Below are positions 26,447 to 34,973 of a stretch of DNA of 64,000 nt, one piece after another (position 1 is the stretch's first letter; each line of letters opens with the position of its first letter). The translations under genes were made by a program, and so were the position numbers. The notes beneath the pieces were generated by a model. The model was not told the DNA's origin. It saw only the letters and a program-made list of their open reading frames with translations, and searched no databases. Location: assembly GCF_002233755.1 (NCBI RefSeq), contig NZ_NIFO01000012.1:1-64000 (forward strand), written 5' to 3'. This stretch comes from Acinetobacter piscicola. Its GTDB lineage: Bacteria > Pseudomonadota > Gammaproteobacteria > Pseudomonadales > Moraxellaceae.

Positions 26447-26878
26447 TTACATACAGTAAGCGGTTGCTTCAATTTCAATGAGCATCCCTTGTAAAGCAAG
26501 ACACGGGACAGGAATGAGGGTACAAGCTGGAAAAGCGTGACCTTTCCAACGCTGTTGCATTTCCTGAATTAAAAACTGATGTTTTTTAGGGCTGTGATCA
26601 ACCACGAGTATTCTTAAAACAGCAATATCCAATATTGATGCATCGACTTCATCTAAAACATGTTGAACATTTGAGAAAGCTTGATGAACTTGTTGCGCAA
26701 AATCTTTGGATAGTTGTCCTTGTTGGTTTTCACCACCTTGTCCAGATATGTGAAGAATACGCAAATAATGACGCACTTCAGCGACATGACTATACGCAAA
26801 TGCATTTGGATTATAAAGTGTATTTGGGTTAAACATTTCGAATGGTTTGATTTGCCACAATTCAGATTTTGAATTCAC
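26447..26878 (-). CDS. RidA/YjgF-family protein
   Basis: 143 residues from a GTG start. The middle (residues about 35-60, LRILHISGQGGENQQGQL) and the end (VPVPCLALQGMLIEIEATA) fit the RidA/YER057c/YjgF trimeric fold. The catalytic Arg of imine deaminases, expected in the second half, is not evident, and the N-terminal 30 residues are unusual, so it may not be a true RidA deaminase. It is the first gene of the SoxR-controlled operon with the MFS exporter. Confidence 0.75.
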   Translation of the reverse strand: MNSKSELWQIKPFEMFNPNTLYNPNAFAYSHVAEVRHYLRILHISGQGGENQQGQLSKDFAQQVHQAFSNVQHVLDEVDASILDIAVLRILVVDHSPKKHQFLIQEMQQRWKGHAFPACTLIPVPCLALQGMLIEIEATAYCM

Positions 26879-26913
26879 GTTGTTATACTCACAAGGGCTT
26901 TAAAATATTTGTT

Positions 26914-26944
26914 AGTATCAAAGCTCAAGTTAACTTGAGGTCAA
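26914..26944 (-). promoter_or_regulatory. SoxR-controlled promoter of the ridA-MFS operon
   Basis: On the minus strand, -35 TTGACC (26944-26939) and -10 GATACT (26919-26914) are separated by 19 bases. The palindrome CTCAAGTTAACTTGAG (26924-26939) lies in the spacer, one base short of the classical 18-base SoxR box. A 19-base spacer with a SoxR/MerR dyad inside is the hallmark of a SoxR-activated promoter. The dyad also lies just upstream of soxR, so it may set soxR expression. Confidence 0.85.
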
Positions 26945-26951
26945 GTGCAAA

Positions 26952-27470
26952 TTGGAATCACACAATGAAAAAGAAAATGAAAAAGGGTTACAGCAATGGT
27001 TAACCATTGGAGAATTGGCACAGCGCAGTGATGTTAGTGTCCCAGCAATCCGTTTTTATGAAGAAAAGGAATTGATTTGGAGTACACGTACGCAGGGCAA
27101 TCAGCGGCGTTATCAACGGGCAATGTTACGCCGTGTTGCCATTATCAAAATTGCGCAACAGGTGGGGATTAGCCTACAACAAGTGAAAGATGCTTTTCAG
27201 GTCTTACCTAAACATCAAGTGGCGAGTAAAGCCGATTGGCAAAAGATGTCACAGACATGGCAAGCTCAATTGGATCAGCAGATTATCAATTTATTAAAAT
27301 TGCGACAGCAATTGGATAAGTGTATCGGTTGTGGTTGTTTGTCTTTACAACAATGTCCTTTGCGTAATCCTGATGATCAGTTAGGGCAGGAATCTGCGGG
27401 GGCTCATTTTCAAGATGTTTTGATGACTTTGTTAAACTCGCCAATAGACGAACAGCTAGATGAGAGTTAA
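26952..27470 (+). CDS. soxR: SoxR redox-sensing regulator
   Basis: 172 residues from a TTG start. N-terminal MerR-type winged helix (LTIGELAQRSDVSVPAIRFYEEK, residues 17-39), a dimer helix, and the [2Fe-2S] cluster binding motif Cys124-x2-Cys127-x-Cys129-x5-Cys135, which is exactly the SoxR spacing. Oxidation or nitrosylation of the cluster by redox-cycling compounds turns it into an activator. There is no soxS gene; the adjacent promoter shows that it controls the ridA-MFS operon, as in many non-enteric bacteria. Confidence 0.93.
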   Translation: MESHNEKENEKGLQQWLTIGELAQRSDVSVPAIRFYEEKELIWSTRTQGNQRRYQRAMLRRVAIIKIAQQVGISLQQVKDAFQVLPKHQVASKADWQKMSQTWQAQLDQQIINLLKLRQQLDKCIGCGCLSLQQCPLRNPDDQLGQESAGAHFQDVLMTLLNSPIDEQLDES

Positions 27471-27570
27471 GATTATAGATAGATATTTGAAATTTATATA
27501 AATATATGACTTTTATTGCAAATTTTTGACTAAAGTATAGAAATACATAATCAATGAATGGGGGCATAAA

Positions 27571-28167
27571 TTGTTGATTTTGGGTGTGTTGGTCTTTGGT
27601 GTATTCTTAACGCTTGCTGTTTTTTTTGTTTTTTTCATAGCCAAAGAAAAAGTGACTGAAATAAAAAAAATCCTAGAAAAAATTGAGCAGGACATCGTAT
27701 TACTCAATGCTGTTTTAAATGAAATAAGGTTAAAGCATCTGAAAAAACTAGGATTAAAGTATCTATTTAGTATTGCTTATGGACTAAATAATCAGTCTAT
27801 GTCACTCAGTACATTGCAAGAAGTCGCCTTAGAAGAAGGCTTTCCAATTTTAAAGGTGTTTAAGAGTGCACATGAATATCGCAATGATATTGATGTTCAA
27901 GACATAAGCGATCAATTGAAAATGCGCAGAAAGGTTCAAGAAGACTTACAGTTCAATGCAAATTACAGCAAAGCCCCTTTTTTATTCTTGGGTATTTGGT
28001 GGTTAATCACGATATCGATGGTTGTATCAACGCAAAATTCACTGCATTTTACTGCTTTCTGGTTTTGGTTGATTGCGCTGTATTTCACGATCAGTAGCAC
28101 TCTAACTTATTATAAAGATATTGATCAATTTATAAAAAAGCTAAAAAGGCGTTTTTCAGCAGAATGA
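27571..28167 (+). CDS. Membrane protein of unknown function
   Basis: 198 residues from a TTG at 27571 preceded by GGGGG. One N-terminal membrane segment (about 2-26), a helical cytoplasmic middle (about 27-130) and two closely spaced C-terminal membrane segments (about 133-180). The middle part is charged and helical and could form a coiled coil. No family is recognised. It stands alone between soxR and the convergent peptidase gene. Confidence 0.55.
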   Translation: MLILGVLVFGVFLTLAVFFVFFIAKEKVTEIKKILEKIEQDIVLLNAVLNEIRLKHLKKLGLKYLFSIAYGLNNQSMSLSTLQEVALEEGFPILKVFKSAHEYRNDIDVQDISDQLKMRRKVQEDLQFNANYSKAPFLFLGIWWLITISMVVSTQNSLHFTAFWFWLIALYFTISSTLTYYKDIDQFIKKLKRRFSAE

Positions 28168-28182
28168 ATATTACATTGAATA

Positions 28183-28202
28183 ACACCGCACTTTTGCGGT
28201 GT
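28183..28202. terminator. Hairpin between convergent genes
   Basis: ACACCGC (28183-28189) pairs with GCGGTGT (28196-28202). No clear T-run on either strand, so its termination activity is uncertain. Confidence 0.4.
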
Positions 28203-28253
28203 ATTGGGCGCAAAATCCATGTGCTAATGAACGATCAGAGCAAAGCCTCAGCC

Positions 28254-29126
28254 TTATAAAATCAATTGTGAATCAATAATCTTTCCATTTTTACCAATCC
28301 AAAATGGACGATTATGTTCCCCATGTCCAAACCAATCACATTGATACAGCGCTATGCCTAAAGGTTCTAAATGCTCATTGGCAATTTCAGCAATACTTTG
28401 CGGTACATTTTTTTGTGGACATTGATAAAAGTCACCTAAAATCACCGCTTTTAAATGAGATGTATCAATGCTTTGTAAAAGTTGAGTCAGACAACGTTCA
28501 ATTTGATAATACGGTTCACCGACATCTTCTATCAATAATACACTGGGTTGACGAAGTTGAAGATTGTATGGCGTTCCTTGTAGCGTACATAAAACAGTTA
28601 AATTTCCACCTAAGATTTTTACATCTTCAAGTGCTTGATCTTGAGCAAAACCATTCAAACTGGTTAATGCATAATGCTGTACTTTATTTTGATCGGTATT
28701 TAATAAACTGATGGTTTTTAACGCATCATAAGACAATGGACTACTGTCTAAATTTTTAACAGCTATTTCTTGAAAAACAGGTGCATGCAATGCTGTCCCA
28801 CCATGCATTGCGACATAATTTAACAGTACCGTTGTATCTGAATAGCCAATGATCGGTTTATTTAAAATCCATTCATCTAAGTAGGGGAGTAACATTGCTG
28901 CCCCTGTACCACCACGGCCACACCAGACCGCATCGACTGTTGGGTCTAAACAAGCTTGTTTTAAATCCTCAATACGCTGCTCAATTGTTCCCGCCAAATA
29001 TCGGTATTGGGAAAATACGTGTTGCCCTAAACTGACTTGATGTCCTAATGATTCAAGATGAGATTGAGCCAATTGAATATTTTCAATATCGACACATGCG
29101 CTTGGCGATACAATTTTGAAGTGCAT
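28254..29126 (-). CDS. ldcA: LD-carboxypeptidase, peptidase S66 family
   Basis: 290 residues with the S66 fold: the nucleophile Ser96 in IIGYSDTT, preceded by AVWCGRGGTGAAMLLPYLD, and the later catalytic Glu and His in the ILIEDVGE and GHGEHNRPF regions. LdcA removes the terminal D-alanine from muropeptide tetrapeptides in murein recycling; the related MccF cleaves microcin C. There is no signal peptide, as expected for a cytoplasmic enzyme. Length is close to the family's usual 300. It is followed by a DMT exporter gene on the upstream side. Confidence 0.85.
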   Translation of the reverse strand: MHFKIVSPSACVDIENIQLAQSHLESLGHQVSLGQHVFSQYRYLAGTIEQRIEDLKQACLDPTVDAVWCGRGGTGAAMLLPYLDEWILNKPIIGYSDTTVLLNYVAMHGGTALHAPVFQEIAVKNLDSSPLSYDALKTISLLNTDQNKVQHYALTSLNGFAQDQALEDVKILGGNLTVLCTLQGTPYNLQLRQPSVLLIEDVGEPYYQIERCLTQLLQSIDTSHLKAVILGDFYQCPQKNVPQSIAEIANEHLEPLGIALYQCDWFGHGEHNRPFWIGKNGKIIDSQLIL

Positions 29127-29189
29127 ATTTGTTCCGATTCATTTATTGGGGTACATATAAAAAGTACATCGAAGTACGTATAAATAGTC

Positions 29190-30116
29190 TTAATGTGCAA
29201 GTTTCTTTTTAGACAAGGTGATCATCATGACACCGATAATATTTAACAAGCAACCGAACCATTGTACCGCATTCATGTGCTCGCCTAACAAAGCAACTGC
29301 TAAAATAATGGTGAGAATAGGGCCAATTGAACCGATCATGGCAGATTGAGCAGCACCTAAACGAGAAATACTTTGTGCAATAAATATCGTCGGTAAAACA
29401 GTCACCAATAAACCCAAGGCTATGCCATACCACAAAACTTGAATCGGTAATTGAGTGAGTAGTTGAATTGGGTGTGGGATTGCGATCATGAAATGGATCA
29501 ATGTCCCGAAGCAGGCGATGCTTAGAGCTAACCCTGTATAATTCCAAGAGCCGAATTTTTGAATCAAACGTGGAGTCATTAACAAATAGCTGGCAAAACA
29601 TACCGCACTGGCAAAGACTAGACTAACACCCAACCAAAAACTGCCTTCATGCGATACTGTATTTTGCTCCTGTAGCATTACAATCACAGTACCACCGTAG
29701 CTTAAAGCAATAGCAATGATGGTTTTCAAACTTAGTTTTTGCTTATAAATAACACTGGTCAGTACGACTGTAAGTGTTGGATATAAAAATAGAATAATTC
29801 GTTCTAATGATGCACTGATATACATTAAGCCTGCAAAATCCAACCAACTGGAAAAGTAGTAACCAATCAAACCGGCTGAAATCAGCATTCCCCAATCTTT
29901 TGCTTTGATGTTTTTATTATGATGGCGATTAAACCAACAGAGCAGTAAAAAGAAAGGAAGCGCACTCGCCATTCTTAAAGCCATTAATACAGTTCCATCC
30001 ACCAGTGGAGACAGTGCATAGGTTTGCTTAATGAAAATAGCTTTGGTGCTAAATAGAAATGCAGCACCAAGTGCGAACAGCGAACCAACTTGAGTGCTGG
30101 AGAGGGTGAGTTTCAT
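29190..30116 (-). CDS. EamA/DMT-family exporter
   Basis: 308 residues from the ATG at 30116 (MKLTLSSTQVG); a longer frame starts from TTG at 30149 but no better ribosome site is seen. Ten predicted membrane segments arranged as two EamA repeats, the second beginning near SHEGSFWLGVSLV. The family exports amino acids, metabolites or drugs; the substrate of this one is unknown. It lies 64 bases upstream of the carboxypeptidase gene on the same strand, so both may be cotranscribed. Confidence 0.82.
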   Translation of the reverse strand: MKLTLSSTQVGSLFALGAAFLFSTKAIFIKQTYALSPLVDGTVLMALRMASALPFFLLLCWFNRHHNKNIKAKDWGMLISAGLIGYYFSSWLDFAGLMYISASLERIILFLYPTLTVVLTSVIYKQKLSLKTIIAIALSYGGTVIVMLQEQNTVSHEGSFWLGVSLVFASAVCFASYLLMTPRLIQKFGSWNYTGLALSIACFGTLIHFMIAIPHPIQLLTQLPIQVLWYGIALGLLVTVLPTIFIAQSISRLGAAQSAMIGSIGPILTIILAVALLGEHMNAVQWFGCLLNIIGVMMITLSKKKLAH

Positions 30117-31028
30117 GTGAGCTACTTTGTTGATAGAGGAGTAAATCAAAATCTATAGAGAAGTATAGTTGTAGGTGGAGCAGAGGGAAAATGCAAAAAA
30201 AGAATCAATTCAATCAAAAAATGTAATAGGTCTATATTGAGCGAATAGAAAATATTTAAAATGCAATTAATATGTATCAAAATAATAAAAACATGAAAAA
30301 TACAGGAAAACATCTGGGAAATGCTGAAAATAACTTCTTCATTGTCATAAAAATAGCACAAAAATGGTGCATTTTTATTTTAAGCCAAAAATATTCCATT
30401 ATGGTATTACTAGATAAAATGATTAGAGCGTTAAAATACATTTTTTATGTATTTAATCTAGTGTTATCGATGTGTTGTACGGGAGTATATTCCAAGTACT
30501 TTTTTTTATTAATTAAATCAAAAAAAGGAATGAATTTAACTTACACTTCTGACATGACTGATACCATAAATAGCCAATTTAGATTTGTAAAATAATGGTA
30601 TATCTTGTCAGAAAGGCGAATTTAATATTTTATCATCGCGAATACGCTTGTTTTCTTAGCGATTTGAAGATTAAAAATTGAAGCCAAATAAAGGGTGGTA
30701 TGCCTAAAATGCCAATCTACGATCCATTATAAGCAAAGTACAGCTCAAAGCTGAGCGCAAAAAAACAGCATTTTAATGCTTGGAAATACCGATCTCTCAG
30801 AAAAAGTGAAAAATTGTTTAAATAAAGTGCAATAAAAATGAATACCTAGTATGTCGTAGAATGATATTTGTGAATCATTAGTTCAAAATATGGGTATTTA
30901 TTAAATAAATATTGGGTAGCATTTTATTTAAGTTCAATTAGAATCCGAAAATACATAAGAACACGTCCTGAGGAAAACATCGTGTTTCACGATGTTTACT
31001 TGAAGAAAAATTAGCTTGAGGAACGCTC
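30117..31028. other. Long non-coding stretch upstream of pntA
   Basis: About 900 AT-rich bases. The plus-strand frame at 30272-30595 has biased composition and no ribosome site, and is probably not a gene. The only clear structures are the 10-base hairpin at 30975-30997 and pntA's promoter, which is not identified. Position 30850-30940 is very A/T-rich and may hold the promoter. Confidence 0.5.
30975..30997 (+). promoter_or_regulatory. Stable hairpin in the pntA leader
   Basis: AAACATCGTG (30975-30984), loop TTT, CACGATGTTT (30988-30997): a perfect ten-base-pair hairpin 32 bases before the pntA start. It is not followed by a T-run. It could affect mRNA stability or translation. Confidence 0.5.
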
Positions 31029-32156
31029 ATGCAGATTGGTATCCCAACAGAAACTGTTACTGGTGAAAACCGTGTTGCTGCTACACCAGAAACAGTAAAA
31101 AAGTTGATCAGCGCTGGTCATAGTGTAGTCATTGAACGTGGAGCTGGTAAAAAAGCTGCGTTTATTGACAGTGCTTATGAACAGGTTGGTGCAAAAATTA
31201 CAGACGATGCTTATACAGGCAGTCAGATGATTTTGAAAGTTCGTGCGCCGTATGGTGATGAAATTCAAAAGCTTGTAGCAGGTACAACCATCGTTGCAAT
31301 GTTTGACCCTTACCGCAATACTGAACTTGACCAATTTGCATCACAACAAGTGTCTGCATTTGCGTTAGAGCTTTTGCCACGTACCTTATCTCGTGCGCAA
31401 AACATGGATGTATTGTCTTCTCAAGCCAATCTTGCTGGTTATAAGTCAGTACTTTTGGCTGCTGCGGAATATCAACGCATGTTCCCAATGCTGATGACTG
31501 CTGCGGGTACGGTTAAACCTGCTCGTATCGTGATCATGGGTGTTGGTGTTGCCGGTTTACAAGCGATTGCAACGGCTAAACGCTTAGGTGCAGTAGTAGA
31601 AGCAACAGATTTACGTCCAACGGCACGTGACCAAGTTGAATCACTCGGTGGTAAGTGGTTAGACGTTCCAATGTCTGATGAAGAGAAACAGAAAGCTGCT
31701 GATGCTGCTAAAAACGGTTATGGATGGATGCCAGGTGAGCAATACATCAAAGACCAAGCAATCATCGTAGATAAAGCTGTTTCAAATGCAGACATCGTGA
31801 TCACAACGGCACTTTTACCAGGTCGTGATGCACCTCGCTTAATTAAAGCTGAAACTGTTGCCAAAATGAAACCAGGTTCAATCATCCTCGATATGGCGGT
31901 TGAATCAGGCGGTAACGTTGAAGGTTCTAAAAATGGTGAAAACGTTGTCACTGACAATGGTGTAACGATTTTAGGTATTCCAAATATTCCTTCGACAGTT
32001 TCGACTGAAGCATCGTCACTGTATGCACGTAATGTCTTTAATTTCATTGAAACTTTATTTGATAAAGAGAAAAACTTCGCGATCAATCAAGAAGATGAAA
32101 TTCAAAAAGCACTTCTAGTAACTCATGGCGGTCAAGTACTGCTCAAGCGTGGTTAA
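31029..32156 (+). CDS. pntAA: NAD(P) transhydrogenase subunit alpha part 1
   Basis: 375 residues, the soluble NAD(H)-binding domain I only. It opens [20 protein letters not shown], like alanine dehydrogenase/PntA proteins, and has the Rossmann loop [19 protein letters not shown] (about 165-183) and the RDQ loop '[10 protein letters not shown]'. In this split arrangement the alpha subunit is cut into PntAA and the membrane part PntAB. The enzyme couples the proton motive force to hydride transfer from NADH to NADP+. First gene of the three-gene pnt operon, start preceded by GAGGAA. Confidence 0.95.
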   Translation: MQIGIPTETVTGENRVAATPETVKKLISAGHSVVIERGAGKKAAFIDSAYEQVGAKITDDAYTGSQMILKVRAPYGDEIQKLVAGTTIVAMFDPYRNTELDQFASQQVSAFALELLPRTLSRAQNMDVLSSQANLAGYKSVLLAAAEYQRMFPMLMTAAGTVKPARIVIMGVGVAGLQAIATAKRLGAVVEATDLRPTARDQVESLGGKWLDVPMSDEEKQKAADAAKNGYGWMPGEQYIKDQAIIVDKAVSNADIVITTALLPGRDAPRLIKAETVAKMKPGSIILDMAVESGGNVEGSKNGENVVTDNGVTILGIPNIPSTVSTEASSLYARNVFNFIETLFDKEKNFAINQEDEIQKALLVTHGGQVLLKRG

Positions 32157-32167
32157 GGAGAGTTATC

Positions 32168-32488
32168 ATGGTTGAAACTATTACAATTTTCGTCTTAGCC
32201 ATTTTTGTTGGTTACTACGTGGTTTGGGGTGTTACACCTGCATTGCATACGCCATTGATGGCGGTAACCAATGCATTGTCATCCATTATTGTGGTTGGTG
32301 CGATGATTCAAACTGTGGGTATTCCGGGTGTTGTTGATGCAAGTGTGCAATTCCAATCAGTGAATGTTGTGAGTGTACTTGGTGCATTCGCAGTGTTCTT
32401 GGCGAGCATTAACATTTTTGGTGGTTTCGCAGTAACTGCGCGTATGCTTGAAATGTTTAAGCCAAAACAAAAGAAAAAAGAGGGCTAA
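32168..32488 (+). CDS. pntAB: NAD(P) transhydrogenase subunit alpha part 2
   Basis: 106 residues with about three to four membrane segments. It corresponds to the C-terminal membrane part of the long PntA of E. coli; the [20 protein letters not shown] stretch is the conserved core of this domain. Eleven bases after pntAA and three before pntB, so it is in one operon. It forms the proton channel together with PntB. Confidence 0.93.
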   Translation: MVETITIFVLAIFVGYYVVWGVTPALHTPLMAVTNALSSIIVVGAMIQTVGIPGVVDASVQFQSVNVVSVLGAFAVFLASINIFGGFAVTARMLEMFKPKQKKKEG

Positions 32489-32491
32489 TAC

Positions 32492-33946
32492 ATGGAATTT
32501 ATTCGAGACTATGCGGATTGGTTCTACCTAGTAGGCGCTGTCCTTTTTATCTTAACTTTGCGTGGTTTATCCGGTCCTAAAACTGCAATTCAAGGTAACC
32601 GTTACGGTATGATCGCAATGGCGATTGCTGTAATCACCACCTTCTTTGTTGCAGATCATCCTGTGATTTGGATGATTGGTGGAGCAATGGTGCTGGGTGC
32701 GATCGTAGGTATTGCTCGTGCACGTACAGTTCCAATGACGCAGATGCCTGAAACAGTTGCTTTAATGCACTCACTGGTTGGTTTGGCTGCTGTGTTAATT
32801 GCAATCGCTGCCATTTTGCATAATAACCAACTGACTGCATTATTCGCAGAAAATGAAACTGCTTTAACTGCTGCGGGTGTACAACATGCGCATATGAGTA
32901 GTGTACATTTATTTGAATTGTTTGTAGGTTGTTTCGTCGGTGCAATTACTTTCACAGCATCTGTCTTTGCTTATGGTAAGTTGGCTGCGAAAAAATGGGC
33001 AAAAACCATTTCTGGTGCATGGGTTAAACCTGTTCAAGCAATTATTTTCCTTGCAATGTTGGCGTGTGGTATTTACTTCTTCACCACAGGTAACATGAAT
33101 GCATTCTGGGCAATGACTGCACTTGCACTTGTATTCGGTTGGGTTTGGATTGCTCCAGTTGGTGGTGGTGATATGCCAGTTGTGGTATCTCTACTCAACT
33201 CATTCTCTGGGTGGGCTGCTGCGGGTATTGGTTTCACACTTGAAAATAACATGTTGATCGTTGCTGGTTCGCTTGTAGGTTCTTCGGGTGCGATTCTGTC
33301 TTACATCATGTGTAAAGCAATGAACCGTTCTATCATCAACGTATTGTTTGGTGGTGCAATGGGTGGTACAGCAGTTGCATCAGCAGATAAAGGCGAACAA
33401 GTTCAACGTAACTATCGTTCAGGTTCTGCGGATGATGCTGGCTTCTTGATGTCAAATGCAGACAGCGTTGTGATCGTACCTGGTTATGGTATGGCGCAAG
33501 GTCGTGCACAGAATGCTGTTAAAGAATTGTGTGAAATCTTGAAAGAACAAGGCGTAAAAGTTCGTTTTGCGATTCACCCAGTTGCAGGTCGTATGCCTGG
33601 TCACATGAACGTATTACTTGCAGAAGCAGATGTTGCTTATGAAGACATCTTAGAGATGGATGAGATTAACTCAGACTTCCCTGCAACTGACGTCGTTCTT
33701 GTCATTGGTGCGAATGATGTTGTGAACCCTGCTGCTAAAGATGATCCAACTTCACCAATTTACGGCATGCCAATCCTTGAAGCACATAAAGCACGTACCA
33801 TTATGGTGATCAAACGCTCTATGGCTACAGGTTATGCAGGCTTAGACAATGACTTGTTCTATAATGACAAGACTATGATGATCTTTGGTGATGCCAAGAA
33901 AGTTGTTGAAGAAATGACAAAAGCAATTAACGGTGGCGGACACTAA
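32492..33946 (+). CDS. pntB: NAD(P) transhydrogenase subunit beta
   Basis: 484 residues. The N-terminal half has about nine membrane segments with the proton-channel His in LMHSLVGLAA. The C-terminal 180 residues are the NADP(H)-binding domain III, with VIVPGYGMAQGRAQNAV, the GAND motif (VIGANDVVNPAA), and IMVIKRSMATGYAG. Normal length. Ends the pnt operon, followed by a strong terminator. Confidence 0.95.
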   Translation: MEFIRDYADWFYLVGAVLFILTLRGLSGPKTAIQGNRYGMIAMAIAVITTFFVADHPVIWMIGGAMVLGAIVGIARARTVPMTQMPETVALMHSLVGLAAVLIAIAAILHNNQLTALFAENETALTAAGVQHAHMSSVHLFELFVGCFVGAITFTASVFAYGKLAAKKWAKTISGAWVKPVQAIIFLAMLACGIYFFTTGNMNAFWAMTALALVFGWVWIAPVGGGDMPVVVSLLNSFSGWAAAGIGFTLENNMLIVAGSLVGSSGAILSYIMCKAMNRSIINVLFGGAMGGTAVASADKGEQVQRNYRSGSADDAGFLMSNADSVVIVPGYGMAQGRAQNAVKELCEILKEQGVKVRFAIHPVAGRMPGHMNVLLAEADVAYEDILEMDEINSDFPATDVVLVIGANDVVNPAAKDDPTSPIYGMPILEAHKARTIMVIKRSMATGYAGLDNDLFYNDKTMMIFGDAKKVVEEMTKAINGGGH

Positions 33947-33965
33947 TTCCGTAACGTAATTGGAT

Positions 33966-33993
33966 AAAAACCACCTTCGGGTGGTTTTTTATT
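33966..33993 (+). terminator. UUCG-loop terminator after pntB
   Basis: AAAAACCACC (33966-33975), loop TTCG, GGTGGTTTTTT (33980-33990) gives a strong intrinsic terminator for the pnt operon. Confidence 0.9.
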
Positions 33994-34052
33994 TGGATAT
34001 TTTGTTAAGATCATTGATATGTCTTGAATCAGTACATTGGGTGAAAATAAAT

Positions 34053-34745
34053 ATGAAGCCGTTCAATCTTATTCTGACTTGTAGCGTATTAATGTTGAGC
34101 CAAAATACAATTGCTCAAATTTTTGAAATTAAAAAAGCATCAAAACACTATGATGTAGTTATTGATGTGCCATGCGATCGCAATGAATGTGGTGGTCAGG
34201 CGAAAATTGATGTGTACAAAAAAGGACAAACCAAGAAGTTTCAGCATTTTTTATCGACAGATCTGACGACTTATTTAGGCAAAGATTTCAAACCCTCTGT
34301 AAATGTCGTGCAACTCTATGGTGAGCAAAGTCCTTTAATTTTTGATGATTTTAATTTCGATGGTCAAGAAGATATAGCCATCCGCAATGGAAATGAGGGT
34401 GCTTATGGTGGGCCAACCTATGATATTTATATCTTTAACCGCACTCGAAATAAATTTGTTTTTAGTGATGAATTATCAGCATTGACTCATGAAAATTTGG
34501 GCATGTTTAAGCTGGATGCAGACAAAAAAAGAATTTTGACGTTTAATAAAAGTGGTTGTTGCTATCACATACGTTCTGAATATGTTGTTGTTCCACAAAA
34601 AGGTTTGCGCTTAGTCAAAGAGTTTATAGAAGATGCAACTGTGGCGGAAGGGGATAAAGTAAAAGTTACGGAAAGAACATTGAACAAGGGGCGTTGGGTG
34701 GAAAACACAAAATATTATCCAATAAAGCAATACTATAAAGATTAA
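34053..34745 (+). CDS. Secreted XAC2610-related protein
   Basis: 230 residues from the ATG at 34053; a longer frame begins inside the pntB terminator and is unlikely. A Sec-type signal peptide (MKPFNLILTCSVLMLSQNTIAQ) is followed by a beta-rich domain with an FG-GAP-like repeat (FDDFNFDGQEDIAIRNGN, about 104-121) as in XAC2610-like proteins. Two Cys pairs (CDRNEC, CC) may form disulfides. Probably periplasmic; function unknown. It stands alone. Confidence 0.7.
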   Translation: MKPFNLILTCSVLMLSQNTIAQIFEIKKASKHYDVVIDVPCDRNECGGQAKIDVYKKGQTKKFQHFLSTDLTTYLGKDFKPSVNVVQLYGEQSPLIFDDFNFDGQEDIAIRNGNEGAYGGPTYDIYIFNRTRNKFVFSDELSALTHENLGMFKLDADKKRILTFNKSGCCYHIRSEYVVVPQKGLRLVKEFIEDATVAEGDKVKVTERTLNKGRWVENTKYYPIKQYYKD

Positions 34746-34828
34746 GAGCCATAAAGATTAAGTGCGATAAAAATTAAGAGCTATAACGATTAAGAACGAT
34801 AAAAGTAAAAGCTATAAAGATGAAGACT
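34738..34828. repeat. Degenerate tandem repeat of about 16 bases
   Basis: Five or six imperfect copies of a unit like ATTAAGAGCTATAAAG follow one another directly after the stop codon of the preceding gene (e.g. ATTAAGAGCCATAAAG, ATTAAGTGCGATAAAA, ATTAAGAGCTATAACG, ATTAAGAACGATAAAA). Confidence 0.8.
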
Positions 34829-34932
34829 GCGGACAGAAGGATCTGCATTTTATTGTTTTTTCTAAATTTTTAAATAAGTGTAAATATACTTATCATTTGC
34901 AGTAATAAGTTTAGAATATGTTAATATTATAA

Positions 34933-34951
34933 ATAATAATGATAATTATTT
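34933..34951 (+). promoter_or_regulatory. Fur box upstream of the TonB receptor gene
   Basis: The sequence ATAATAATGATAATTATTT fits the 19-base Fur consensus GATAATGATAATCATTATC at most positions (GATAAT-type hexamers). It is 23 bases before the receptor start, so iron-bound Fur should block transcription. Confidence 0.7.
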
Positions 34952-34973
34952 TTATTAACTGGAATATTTTAAA

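Noticed and set aside
30272-30595. Plus-strand frame of 107 codons in the pntA leader region
   Set aside because: It has a Lys/Asn/Ile-rich composition expected of AT-rich DNA, no ribosome site and no recognisable family.
33960-34052. N-terminal extension of the XAC2610-like protein
   Set aside because: It reads through the pntB terminator and would hide a clear signal peptide that begins at 34053.
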